Assembly (NCBI RefSeq): GCF_014197055.1
Contig: NZ_JACIEW010000007.1
Span: 1 to 64,000, forward strand
Source of the DNA: Devosia subaequoris
Lineage (GTDB): Bacteria; Pseudomonadota; Alphaproteobacteria; Rhizobiales; Devosiaceae
Length of the DNA stretch: 64,000 nt
Direction: 5' to 3'
Made by a program: the position numbers and the translations under genes. Shown here in pieces: positions 27,371 through 35,995 of this stretch (its first letter is position 1; the number at the start of each line of letters is the position of its first letter). Under the pieces are notes generated by a model that was given only the letters and a program-made list of their open reading frames with translations, had not been told where the DNA came from and searched no databases.

Positions 27371-28555
27371 ATGTTCGAAACCCTCTCCAAGGCCCCTGGC
27401 GACAAGATTCTTGCGCTCATGGGCGAATACGCTGCCGACTCCCGTCCTACCAAGATCGACCTTGGCGTCGGTGTTTATAAGGACGAAAAAGGTGTGACCC
27501 CGATCATGTCTTCGGTCCGCAAGGCCGAGCAGCGCATGCTTTCGAACGAGAAGACAAAATCCTATCTCGGCATAGCCGGCAACAAGGGGTTCGGCGCTGC
27601 CGTGCTGGATCTTGTACTCGCCGACAGCGTGGATCGGGCCCGCGTTCGCGTCGCCCAGGCCCCAGGCGGTACCGGTTCGCTCTGGGTGCTGATGCAACTG
27701 GTCAATCGCGCCCGTCCCGGCGCCACGGTCCATGTCTCCGATCCCACCTGGGCCAACCACAACCCGATCGCCATCGGCTCGGGTCTGAAGGTCGCCACCT
27801 ATCCCTATTTCGACCCGGCCACCCGCGCGGTGAAGTTCGACGACATGCTCGCCGCGCTCGACAAGCTCGGCGCTGGCGACGTCGTCCTGCTGCATGGCTG
27901 CTGCCACAACCCCACCGGCGCCAATCTTTCCGATGCCCAGTGGGATCAGGTGGCGCAGAGCCTTGCCCGCACTGGCGCACTGCCCTTTATCGACCTGGCC
28001 TATCTCGGATTTGGCGATGGCATCGAGCCCGACGCCTATGGCACCCGCAAGATCCTGGCTTCGGTCCCCGAAGCGCTGATCGCCTTTTCCGGCTCGAAGA
28101 ATTTCGGTCTGTATCGCGAGCGGATCGGCGCCGCCATTCTCGTCGCCCGCGACGGCGAGCAGGCCGATGTGACCAATTCCCAGCTCCTCAATATCATTCG
28201 CGGCGCTTATTCCCAGCCGCCCGATCATGGTGCCGAAATCATCCGCACTATCCTTGAGGATGCAGATCTGCGCGCCGAGTGGGAAACCGAGCTGGCTGAG
28301 ATGCGCGACCGCATGATCGTGTTGCGCGAAAAACTTGCCGCGGCCATTCGCGAGCGCTCCAACTCAAGCGATTTCGACTTTGTCGCCGATCACCGCGGCA
28401 TGTTTTCGCTGCTCGGCCTGCCGGTCGAGTCGGTTGATCATCTTAAGGCCGAAAATGGGGTCTATATGACCTCTGATAGTCGCATCAATATTGCCGGCAT
28501 CCCGGAAGATCGGGTTGGCGATCTGGCCGACGCCGTTTTGGCCGCCATTCGCTGA
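27371..28555 (+). CDS. Aromatic amino acid/aspartate aminotransferase, class I
   Basis: A 394-residue PLP enzyme of the AspC/TyrB (I-beta) type. Marks are IDLGVGVYKDEKGVTPI at the N-terminus, HGCCHNPTGANLS, FIDLAYLGFGDG, and the PLP Lys in SGSKNFGLYRERIGA. The length fits the family. It transfers amino groups between aspartate and/or aromatic amino acids and 2-oxoglutarate. It stands alone downstream of etfBA, with its own candidate promoter. Start ATG 27371. Confidence 0.93.
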   Translation: MFETLSKAPGDKILALMGEYAADSRPTKIDLGVGVYKDEKGVTPIMSSVRKAEQRMLSNEKTKSYLGIAGNKGFGAAVLDLVLADSVDRARVRVAQAPGGTGSLWVLMQLVNRARPGATVHVSDPTWANHNPIAIGSGLKVATYPYFDPATRAVKFDDMLAALDKLGAGDVVLLHGCCHNPTGANLSDAQWDQVAQSLARTGALPFIDLAYLGFGDGIEPDAYGTRKILASVPEALIAFSGSKNFGLYRERIGAAILVARDGEQADVTNSQLLNIIRGAYSQPPDHGAEIIRTILEDADLRAEWETELAEMRDRMIVLREKLAAAIRERSNSSDFDFVADHRGMFSLLGLPVESVDHLKAENGVYMTSDSRINIAGIPEDRVGDLADAVLAAIR

Positions 28556-28636
28556 TCCTGTGGCTTGCGGCAACCCGCGGCCATGTCTACATCTGGTCTA
28601 ACCGCCAGGCAGAATTCGAGTTTTTAGGAGGGAACG

Positions 28637-29290
28637 ATGAAGTTCTTCGTCGACACTGCAGATACCGCCGCCATCAAGGAGCTTAATGAGGCTGGGCTCA
28701 TCAACGGGGTGACCACCAATCCGTCGCTGATCGCCAAGTCGGGCCGTGATTTCAAGGAAGTCATCAAGGAAATCTGCGACATCACGCCTGATCCGGTCTC
28801 CGCTGAAGTTGCCAGCCTGGAATACGATGGCATGGTTGCCGAGGGCGAAGTGCTTTCCAAGATCGCATCCAACGTGGTCATCAAGTTGCCACTGACTCTG
28901 GATGGCCTCAAGGCCACCAAGTACTTCAAGGAGAAGGGCACCAAGACCAACGTCACGCTCTGCTTCTCGGCCAATCAGGCGCTGCTCGCTGCCAAGGCCG
29001 GCGCCACCTATATCTCGCCCTTTATCGGTCGCCTCGACGATATCAATATCGACGGCATGGAGCTGATCGAGACGATCCGCACCATCTATGACAACTACCA
29101 GTTCGAGACTCAGATTCTGGCCGCCTCGATCCGTTCGGCCAACCACGTCACCCAGGCAGCTCTTGCCGGTGCTGACGTCGCCACCATCCCGCCCGACGTC
29201 ATCAAGAAGCTGGCTCTCCACCCGCTGACCGACAAGGGCATCGATGGCTTCCTCAAGGATTGGAAGGCCACTGGCCAGTCCATCCTCTAA
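28637..29290 (+). CDS. Small transaldolase / fructose-6-phosphate aldolase family
   Basis: A 217-residue TIM-barrel enzyme of the short transaldolase family (TalC/FSA). The Schiff-base Lys is in [13 protein letters not shown]; other marks are [45 protein letters not shown] and [14 protein letters not shown]. Short members are either transaldolases or fructose-6-phosphate aldolases, and sequence alone does not separate these with certainty. The ribosome-binding site is perfect, AGGAGG at 28626-28631, so expression is probably high. Confidence 0.9.
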   Translation: MKFFVDTADTAAIKELNEAGLINGVTTNPSLIAKSGRDFKEVIKEICDITPDPVSAEVASLEYDGMVAEGEVLSKIASNVVIKLPLTLDGLKATKYFKEKGTKTNVTLCFSANQALLAAKAGATYISPFIGRLDDINIDGMELIETIRTIYDNYQFETQILAASIRSANHVTQAALAGADVATIPPDVIKKLALHPLTDKGIDGFLKDWKATGQSIL

Positions 29291-29312
29291 GAGCTTTCGC
29301 TCCGCATTCGGA

Positions 29313-29341
29313 CCCCGCCCATCGACAAGTTCGGGGTGGGG
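29313..29341 (+). terminator. Probable Rho-independent terminator after the transaldolase gene
   Basis: CCCCGCCC pairs with GGGTGGGG (8 bp with one G-U), a 13-nt loop lies between, and ACTTTTCTTTT follows, so stem plus T-rich tail are both present. It lies 22 bp after the stop and 23 bp before the mrp start. Confidence 0.6.
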
Positions 29342-29363
29342 ACTTTTCTTTTGGAAACTCCGC

Positions 29364-30422
29364 ATGGCCGAAGCCGATCTCGCCGCTCAGATCAAGACCG
29401 CCCTTGCCGACGTCGAAATCCCCGGCGGTGGTGACCTTGCCAGCTATGGCGGCCTCTCCGACGTCATCGTCACGCCCGGCGCCATTGCTTTTGCCATTGC
29501 CGTGGCGCCAGGCATGGAAGCCGCCTTCGGGCCGGCTCGCGAGGAGGCCATAAAGCGCGCTCAGGCGCTCGGCGGCGCCCGCAAGGTCATGGTCTCGCTG
29601 ACCGCGGAAAAGTCCAATGCCCCCAAGTTCGGCCATGGCGCCACCCAACCGCAGGGCAAGACGCGGGTCGATGGCGTCAAGCGCATCGTTGCCGTCGGCT
29701 CTGGCAAAGGCGGCGTGGGTAAGTCGACCACCGCCGTCAATATCGCACTGTCGCTGGCCGCCGAGGGCCTGAAGGTCGGTGTGCTTGACGCCGATCTTTA
29801 TGGGCCGTCCATCCCCAAGCTGCTCGGCATTGAGGGCAAACCCGCCATACGAGACGACGGCATCTTCACACCGCACGATGTCTTTGGGCTCAAGGTCATG
29901 TCCATTGGCTCCATGCTGGTGCCCGGTCAGGCCGTGGTCTGGCGCGGCCCCATGGCCACGTCAGGCCTGCGTCAGCTGCTGCGCGAAACCGATTGGGGAG
30001 GGCTCGACTGCCTGATCATCGATCTGCCCCCCGGCACCGGCGACATCCATATTGCGCTCTTCCAGCAGACCATTGTCGATGGCGTGGTCATCGTCTCGAC
30101 CCCGCAGGATCTTGCGCTTATCGATGCGCAAAAAGCCATCGACATGCTGCGCCGCATGTCCGTGCCGGTGCTCGGCCTGGTCGAGAACATGAGCTATTTC
30201 ATCGCTCCGGACACCGGCAACCGCTACGACATCTTCGGCACCGGCGGCGCCGAGAAGGCCGCCGAGCGTCTCGAAATTCCTTTTCTCGGTCCGGTCCCCC
30301 TGGTCATGTCGATCCGCGAGGGCTCCGATGCCGGTACCCCGCCACTGGTGACCGCGCCCGATGGCGCCGAAGCCAAGGCATACCGCCTGATCGCGCATCG
30401 GCTCGTAGCCAGCATTTCCTGA
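29364..30422 (+). CDS. mrp: Mrp/ApbC family iron-sulfur cluster carrier ATPase
   Basis: A 352-residue P-loop protein. An N-terminal DUF59/MIP18-type domain (about 1-90) precedes the ATPase with the deviant Walker A GSGKGGVGKSTT, VGVLDADLYGPSIPKLLG and LIIDLPPGTGDIH. It assembles or carries Fe-S clusters. The CxxC pair that many Mrp/Nbp35 proteins use to bridge a cluster is absent: after VENMSYF the sequence reads IAPDTGNRYDIFG. The start is ATG 29364 (MAEADLAAQ). A longer frame from 29244 would run through the terminator and is unlikely. Confidence 0.92.
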   Translation: MAEADLAAQIKTALADVEIPGGGDLASYGGLSDVIVTPGAIAFAIAVAPGMEAAFGPAREEAIKRAQALGGARKVMVSLTAEKSNAPKFGHGATQPQGKTRVDGVKRIVAVGSGKGGVGKSTTAVNIALSLAAEGLKVGVLDADLYGPSIPKLLGIEGKPAIRDDGIFTPHDVFGLKVMSIGSMLVPGQAVVWRGPMATSGLRQLLRETDWGGLDCLIIDLPPGTGDIHIALFQQTIVDGVVIVSTPQDLALIDAQKAIDMLRRMSVPVLGLVENMSYFIAPDTGNRYDIFGTGGAEKAAERLEIPFLGPVPLVMSIREGSDAGTPPLVTAPDGAEAKAYRLIAHRLVASIS

Positions 30423-30458
30423 TCTGCATCCTGACGTTTTGAGGCACGTACACCATTT

Positions 30459-30482
30459 AAATCGATTGCTGAAATCGATTGC
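30459..30482 (+). promoter_or_regulatory. Tandem AAATCGATTGC repeats, probable LacI-type operator
   Basis: AAATCGATTGC occurs at 30459-30469 and 30472-30482, 13 bp apart. Each copy contains the palindrome ATCGAT with a central CG, as LacI-family operators do. The site is 65-88 bp before the beta-glucosidase start, in an AT-rich patch. No LacI-type gene is in the window. Confidence 0.45.
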
Positions 30483-30546
30483 ATAACCTCCCGCGTGAAT
30501 GTTATCGGCCTTCCCCACAAGGGTAAAATGCCCGCATGGAGGGGAT

Positions 30547-31860
30547 ATGTTCTCGTTTGATCGCCGCGATTTCGGCTCCGATTTCACCTTTGGCGTGGCC
30601 ACCGCTGCCTATCAGATTGAAGGCGGGCAGGGCGACGGACGCGGCACATCCATCTGGGACACTTTTGCGGCGACGCCCGGCAATGTCCACAATGGCGATA
30701 CCGGCCTTCACGCCTGCAATCATTACGAACTCTGGCCGCAGGATCTGGACCTGATCCGCGATGGCGGCTTTGACGCCTATCGCTTCTCCTTCGCCTGGCC
30801 ACGCCTCATCCCAGAGGGGACCGGCACCGTCAATCAGGCCGGCATCGATTTCTATGATCGCCTGATCGACGGCATGCTTGAGCGCGGCATCAAACCCTAT
30901 GCCACGCTTTACCACTGGGATTTGCCCTCGACACTGCAGGATCGTGGCGGCTGGATGAACCGCGACATCGCCAGCTGGTTCGCCGACTATGCCACGCTGG
31001 TAGCCCAGAGATTCGGCGATCGCCTCGAAGCGACCGCCACTATTAACGAGCCCTGGTGCGTGGCCTTTCTCAGCCACTATCTCGGCGTGCATGCCCCTGG
31101 CTATCGCGACCTGCGCGCGGCGGCCCGCGCCATGCATCACGTGCTTTTTGCCCATGGTACGGCAATCGATGCCCTTCGTGCGTCCGGCGCGAAAAACTTG
31201 GGCATCGTGCTAAACTTGGAAAAATCCGTACCTGCCAGCGACAGCGACGCAGACAAATCGGCCGCAAATTTCGGTGATGCGGTGTTCAATCGCTGGTATC
31301 TCGGCGGCGTCCTCAAGGGGCAATACCCCACGGAAATGACCGACTGGCTCGCGCCCTATCTGCCGGCGAACTATCAGGACGATATGGCCGTGGTCTCCCG
31401 CCCGCTCGATTGGCTGGGGATCAACTATTATACCCGCGGTCTCTACACCGCATCGACCCAGCCCGGTCGCCCTGTAGAGCAGGTCCCCGGACCGCTGGAA
31501 AAGACAGATATTGGCTGGGAAATCTACCCCCAGGGGCTCACCGATCTTCTGGTCCGCGTCTCCAACGACTACACCAAGCTGCCGATCTACGTCACCGAGA
31601 ACGGCATGGCCGAGGTCGAAGGCGACAACGATCCGCGCCGCACCAAATATTACGAGGACCACCTCAAGGCCGTGCTCGCCGCCCGCGAGGCCGGCGCCGA
31701 TGTGCGGGGCTATTTTGCCTGGTCGCTGCTTGACAATTACGAATGGGCCGAGGGTTACAACAAGCGTTTCGGTCTCGTCCATGTCGACTACGAAACGCAG
31801 AAGCGCACACCCAAATCCAGCTATCGCGCGTTTCAGGGCCTGCTGCACAACGCGCGCTAA
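30547..31860 (+). CDS. Beta-glucosidase, glycoside hydrolase family 1
   Basis: A 437-residue GH1 enzyme. The acid/base Glu is in TATINEPWCVAFL and the nucleophile Glu in IYVTENGMAEVEG; FTFGVATAAYQIEGG is the N-terminal signature. It hydrolyses beta-linked glucosides such as cellobiose. No signal peptide, so it is cytoplasmic. The start is ATG 30547 with GGAGGGG just ahead; an upstream in-frame start at 30499 would add 16 residues. A tandem operator-like repeat precedes it. Confidence 0.94.
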   Translation: MFSFDRRDFGSDFTFGVATAAYQIEGGQGDGRGTSIWDTFAATPGNVHNGDTGLHACNHYELWPQDLDLIRDGGFDAYRFSFAWPRLIPEGTGTVNQAGIDFYDRLIDGMLERGIKPYATLYHWDLPSTLQDRGGWMNRDIASWFADYATLVAQRFGDRLEATATINEPWCVAFLSHYLGVHAPGYRDLRAAARAMHHVLFAHGTAIDALRASGAKNLGIVLNLEKSVPASDSDADKSAANFGDAVFNRWYLGGVLKGQYPTEMTDWLAPYLPANYQDDMAVVSRPLDWLGINYYTRGLYTASTQPGRPVEQVPGPLEKTDIGWEIYPQGLTDLLVRVSNDYTKLPIYVTENGMAEVEGDNDPRRTKYYEDHLKAVLAAREAGADVRGYFAWSLLDNYEWAEGYNKRFGLVHVDYETQKRTPKSSYRAFQGLLHNAR

Positions 31861-31905
31861 TCCTGTAGGGTTCTGGCGTATTGATAGCCGCCAGGACCCT
31901 TCTGC

Positions 31906-32487
31906 ATGGAACAGGAATACGCCGAACTCTCCCCCTCGCTGCTGCGTCTCGAAGAGCTTCTCGAAGAGGCCGGAGACCAGTCCATGCTGCTTGCGGAGTT
32001 GGACGGGTTCCTCTGCTGCCTGGCAGTCGGGCCCGAGCCCATTGCCAACAGCGAATGGTGGCCGTTTGACTGGTTGACCGATGAACGCGGCGTGCTGCCC
32101 AGCGGTAGCGAAGAGATTGCCGACCTGATCGAAACGCGACTGGCTGAAATCAATGCCGAACTGGCGGCCGACGCCTATGCGCCGCTGTTTGAGGTCGATG
32201 AACACAGCGACGACATCATCTGGGAGGTGTGGATCGCCGGCTTTCAGCAGGCCATGCTGTTGCGCTTCGATGCCTGGGACGACTTGTTGCGCGACACTGA
32301 GAGCGACATCCGGGGAGAAGCCGCGATGGGGCTGGCGTCTGCCCTGATGCTGGCTCAGCCTGATACCCGTCCCGACGATACAGCGGGCGACGAGGAATGG
32401 GCAGAGTTCGACGAGATGCATGAGAATATGCCCATGATCATCGCTCGCACTGCAGTCCTGCTCCACCGGTTGCACAAGCCAAACTAA
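31906..32487 (+). CDS. UPF0149 (YecA/YgfB) family protein
   Basis: A 193-residue acidic helical protein. The signature is MLLAELDGFLCCLAVGPEPI, followed by WWPFDWL, and later VWIAGFQQAMLLRFDAWDDLL. Members of UPF0149 have no established enzymatic function; some carry a C-terminal SEC-C zinc motif, which this one lacks. Start ATG 31906. The stop is 10 bp from the stop of the convergent ABC ATPase gene. Confidence 0.85.
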   Translation: MEQEYAELSPSLLRLEELLEEAGDQSMLLAELDGFLCCLAVGPEPIANSEWWPFDWLTDERGVLPSGSEEIADLIETRLAEINAELAADAYAPLFEVDEHSDDIIWEVWIAGFQQAMLLRFDAWDDLLRDTESDIRGEAAMGLASALMLAQPDTRPDDTAGDEEWAEFDEMHENMPMIIARTAVLLHRLHKPN

Positions 32488-32497
32488 AGCCGATTTT

Positions 32498-34069
32498 TCA
32501 GGCGGCTATTTCGGGCAGCCTTGCCGCCATCAGCGCCTTGGTCAGGCTATGCTGCGGCTCGGCAAACAGCCGCTGCGGCGCGCCTTCCTCCACGATTTGC
32601 CCCCGCTCCATCACCAGCACACGGTCAGCCATGGCGGCGACCATGTCGAGATCGTGGCTGATGATGAGATAGGTCAGGTCATGCTCTTCCTGCAGCCGCG
32701 AAAGCAGGTTGAGGATGTCGCCGCGTACCGAAACATCGAGCGCCGAGACCGGTTCATCCAGCACGACCAGGCGGGGCCGTGTCACCAGCGCACGGGCAAT
32801 CGCCAGGCGCTGGCGCTGCCCGCCAGAAAATTCGTGCGGATAGCGCTCCAGCATCGTCGCCTGCAGCCCAACGGCTTCTATTGCCTCAGTCAGCCGCGCG
32901 TCGTGTTCGCCACGCGATAAGCGCCCCAACAGATGCAGCGGCTCGCCCAGCGAGTCGCCAATGGTCATGCGCGGGTCAAAGCTGCTGAATGGATCCTGAA
33001 AAACCAGCGACATGCCCGCGCGCAGCAGCGGCGGAAGGTCTCGGCCTCGATAGGCCGCTCCATCGAACACCAATCGCCCCGTGCTGACATCGTCCAGGCC
33101 AACGATCATTCGCGCCAAAGTCGTCTTGCCACAGCCCGACGGACCTACCAGGGCCACGCATTCGCCCGTCGCAATGTCGAGGGTAACCCCATCGACAGCG
33201 CGGACCGGGGCGTCACGCCAAGGCCACAGGGCGCCATGGCGATAGACCCGACTGACATTTTCAGCACGCAGCAAGGGCGCTCTGTCCGCCTGGCCTGCCG
33301 CGACTGGCCTTTCCCGGCGCTGCATCTGACCGGCCGCCAGCAGCTTGCGCGTATAATCGGCCTTGGGCGTCGTGAACACGTCTCCAGTATCGCCCTGTTC
33401 GACCATCTCGCCTGCACGCATTACCCCGACCCGGTCGCACAGTGCCGCCACAGCCCGAATGTCATGGCTGATGAACAGCAGCGTCATGTGACGCCGTTTG
33501 CAGATTTCGGCAATCAACTCCAGCACGGTGCGCTGGGTGATGACATCGAGTGCCGAGGTCGGCTCGTCTGCGATCATCAGCTCTGGCTGACTGGCCAGCG
33601 CCATGGCGATCATCGCCCGCTGCCGCTGTCCGCCCGAGAGTTGGTGCGGAAACCGCCCCACGTGCCCCGCCGTTAGTCCCACCTCATCGAGCAGGTTGGG
33701 TAGGGCCAGCGGCATCACTTCGGCAATACCGGCCATGTTGATGGCTTCTTCGATCTGCTCCCCAATCGTCATCAGCGGATTAAGGGCGGTCATGGGCTCC
33801 TGAAACACCATGCCAATGCGCTTGCCCCTGAGCAGCGCCATCTTGCGCTCATTGTCCGGCAGCGGCGATCCGTCAAACGCGAGGCGCCCTGAGACCTGAG
33901 CGGCATCGGGCAGCAGGCCGGCAATCGAGAGGGCCGTTAGCGACTTGCCCGAGCCGCTTTCCCCGATAATGCCAAAACGATCACCGCGTTCGATACGCAG
34001 GGATAGGCCTGACACGGCGATGTGCCCATCAAACCCGATAGTGAGTTGATCGATCTCAACCAGCGCCAT
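32498..34069 (-). CDS. Dipeptide/oligopeptide ABC transporter, fused tandem ATPase (DppDF-like)
   Basis: A 523-residue protein with two complete ABC ATPase domains. The first has Walker A GIIGESGSGKS and signature LSGGQRQRAM; the second has GPSGCGKTT and FSGGQRQRLA. Each is followed by a Walker B with Glu (MIADEPTSALD and VVLDEPVSALDVS). It therefore replaces the separate DppD and DppF subunits. It is the last gene of a four-gene peptide importer operon, overlapping the upstream permease gene by 14 bp. Confidence 0.94.
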   Translation of the reverse strand: MALVEIDQLTIGFDGHIAVSGLSLRIERGDRFGIIGESGSGKSLTALSIAGLLPDAAQVSGRLAFDGSPLPDNERKMALLRGKRIGMVFQEPMTALNPLMTIGEQIEEAINMAGIAEVMPLALPNLLDEVGLTAGHVGRFPHQLSGGQRQRAMIAMALASQPELMIADEPTSALDVITQRTVLELIAEICKRRHMTLLFISHDIRAVAALCDRVGVMRAGEMVEQGDTGDVFTTPKADYTRKLLAAGQMQRRERPVAAGQADRAPLLRAENVSRVYRHGALWPWRDAPVRAVDGVTLDIATGECVALVGPSGCGKTTLARMIVGLDDVSTGRLVFDGAAYRGRDLPPLLRAGMSLVFQDPFSSFDPRMTIGDSLGEPLHLLGRLSRGEHDARLTEAIEAVGLQATMLERYPHEFSGGQRQRLAIARALVTRPRLVVLDEPVSALDVSVRGDILNLLSRLQEEHDLTYLIISHDLDMVAAMADRVLVMERGQIVEEGAPQRLFAEPQHSLTKALMAARLPEIAA

Positions 34070-34904
34070 GGTTCAATCCTTGATGGCGCAGACGTGGATC
34101 GATCGCATCACGCAAACCGTCGCCCGCAACATTGAGGGCAATCACGATCAACACGATGGCCAGCCCCGGCACCACGCTCAGCCAGGGATGGATCAGGAAC
34201 AGGCTCTGTGCATCACGCAGCATCAGCCCCAGACTCGTCGCCGGTGGCTGCGTGCCCAACCCGATATAGGACAGGCCCGCTTCCGCCAATATGCCCAGCG
34301 ACAGCTGGATCGTGCCCTGCACGATCAACAGGCTCATGATGTTGGGCAATAAATGCCGCGCAGCAATGGCCGCATTGCCCAATCCTGCCAGCCTTGCGGC
34401 GGCGACATAGTCTTGCGCGGCTATGGCCAGTGCACCGCCCCGCGCGACCCGCGCAAAGACTGGAATATTGAAGATGCCTATAGCGATGGTCGCATTGGCC
34501 GCTCCCGGTCCAAACAACGTCGCGATCAAAATGGCCACAATCACCGCTGGAAAGGCAAAAGTGATATCGGACAGGCGCAGGACCAGCCATTCCACCACAC
34601 CGCCCCAGGCCACGGCAGCCAGGCCCAGCGGCACGCCAATGCCGATCCCGATAATCACGCCCAGTCCCGCCACCACGAAACTGGTCAGCGTCCCGCGCAT
34701 CACGAGCGAAAGCATGTCGCGGCCCAGATGGTCGGTCCCCAACCAATGCTCGGCTGTCGTGCCCAGAAAGCGCCGGGCGATGCTGATCTGCTCGATGGGA
34801 AACGGTGTCCACCACAGCGACACCAGACCCAGCAGGGCGAACAGCGTTGCCGCCATAAGTCCGATGACAAGGCTCGGATGCCGTCTGAACTGTTGCCAAT
34901 TCAT
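34056..34904 (-). CDS. Dipeptide ABC transporter permease (DppC-like)
   Basis: A 282-residue inner-membrane permease with about six helices. The N-terminal helix is followed by the OppC_N-type sequence HWLGTDHLGRDMLSLVMRG, diagnostic of DppC/OppC/NikC. The coupling loop EAA motif lies near AAARLAGLGNAAIAARHLLP. The ATG overlaps the DppB-like stop as ATGA. Confidence 0.93.
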   Translation of the reverse strand: MNWQQFRRHPSLVIGLMAATLFALLGLVSLWWTPFPIEQISIARRFLGTTAEHWLGTDHLGRDMLSLVMRGTLTSFVVAGLGVIIGIGIGVPLGLAAVAWGGVVEWLVLRLSDITFAFPAVIVAILIATLFGPGAANATIAIGIFNIPVFARVARGGALAIAAQDYVAAARLAGLGNAAIAARHLLPNIMSLLIVQGTIQLSLGILAEAGLSYIGLGTQPPATSLGLMLRDAQSLFLIHPWLSVVPGLAIVLIVIALNVAGDGLRDAIDPRLRHQGLNHGAG

Positions 34905-35851
34905 GCGTTCCGCCCCGTCAACCGCGGATCGACAAAGGCATAGGCCAGATCGACGACGAGCATGGTAGCCGTAGTCACCACAACCAGCACGATGGTCGCG
35001 CCGCGTACCAGCACCAGATCCCGCTCGGAAATCGCAGTGAAGATCAGTCGTCCCAGCCCCGGTAGGTAGAACACATTCTCCACGATAATGGTCCCGGCGA
35101 TGAGGAAGGCGAATTGCAGCCCCAGAATGGTCAGCACCGGCAGCAGCGCATTGCGCACGCCATGGCGCCAGATCGCCTCCGACTTGGTCATGCCCTTGGC
35201 CCGCGCGGTGCGGATGAAATCCTGCTCGGTCACATCGACCAGTGCCGTGCGCATCACCCGCGCCAGGATCGAAGCCTGCGGCAGGGCCAGCGCCAGCCCC
35301 GGCAGGATCAACCCGCGCATGGCCGCGCCCGCATCCTCGTCCCAGGGTATGAACCCGCCCGTCGGTAGCCAGCGCAGGCTCACCGCAAACACCAGCGTAA
35401 GCAGCATGCCGAACCAGAAATTGGGAATGGCCACCCCGGTCTGCGCCAGCACCATCAGCGCGGTATCGGTGGCCTTGCCGCGCCGCATCGCCGCCAGAAT
35501 GCCGATCGGCAGCCCCACCACCACCGACACAACCATGGCGATCAGCGAGAGCGGCAGCGTCACCGCCATGCGCTCGGCAATCAGCTCGGCGACCGGCAGC
35601 CGCTGCGTGGTCGAGAGCCCGAAATCGCCCACCAGCATGCCCCCGACCCAGGCCAGGAACCGCTCATGCGCCGGCGCGTCGAGACCCATTTGCGTACGAA
35701 GCGCAGCAACGGCTTCTGGTGTGGCATTGATGCCCAGAACGAACCGCGCGGGATCACCCGGCAAAAGGTCCAGCAACAGGAAGATCACCAGCGCCGCCAC
35801 GAACAGCGTAACCGCAAACCCGGCAATCCGTCGGATCACAAAGAGAGTCAA
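34901..35851 (-). CDS. Dipeptide ABC transporter permease (DppB-like)
   Basis: A 316-residue permease with six helices and the typical start VIRRIAGFAVTLFVAALVIF, then LLDLLPGDPARFVLG. The EAA loop is in IRTARAKGMTKSEAIWRHG. I place the start at TTG 35851 (read as Met), because AAGGGGG lies 7 bp before it and homology begins there. A longer frame to 35938 would add 29 Arg-rich residues. Confidence 0.9.
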   Translation of the reverse strand: MTLFVIRRIAGFAVTLFVAALVIFLLLDLLPGDPARFVLGINATPEAVAALRTQMGLDAPAHERFLAWVGGMLVGDFGLSTTQRLPVAELIAERMAVTLPLSLIAMVVSVVVGLPIGILAAMRRGKATDTALMVLAQTGVAIPNFWFGMLLTLVFAVSLRWLPTGGFIPWDEDAGAAMRGLILPGLALALPQASILARVMRTALVDVTEQDFIRTARAKGMTKSEAIWRHGVRNALLPVLTILGLQFAFLIAGTIIVENVFYLPGLGRLIFTAISERDLVLVRGATIVLVVVTTATMLVVDLAYAFVDPRLTGRNA

Positions 35852-35995
35852 CGCCGCCCCCTTGCAAGACTCTCTGCTATCCGCCGCTCTACCGTTTTCT
35901 CTGCGGGCAGGGGAGCGGCACAAGACCCGGAGAGCCATGACAAGACGGGGGAGTGGGGCGGTCTAATCCCTGCGGCCGGCCCAGTGGCACAGTGC

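Noticed and set aside
32498-34069. Possible frameshift fusion of two ABC ATPase genes
   Set aside because: The two domains are in one frame with a normal linker, and such DppD-DppF fusions are common in this bacterial group.
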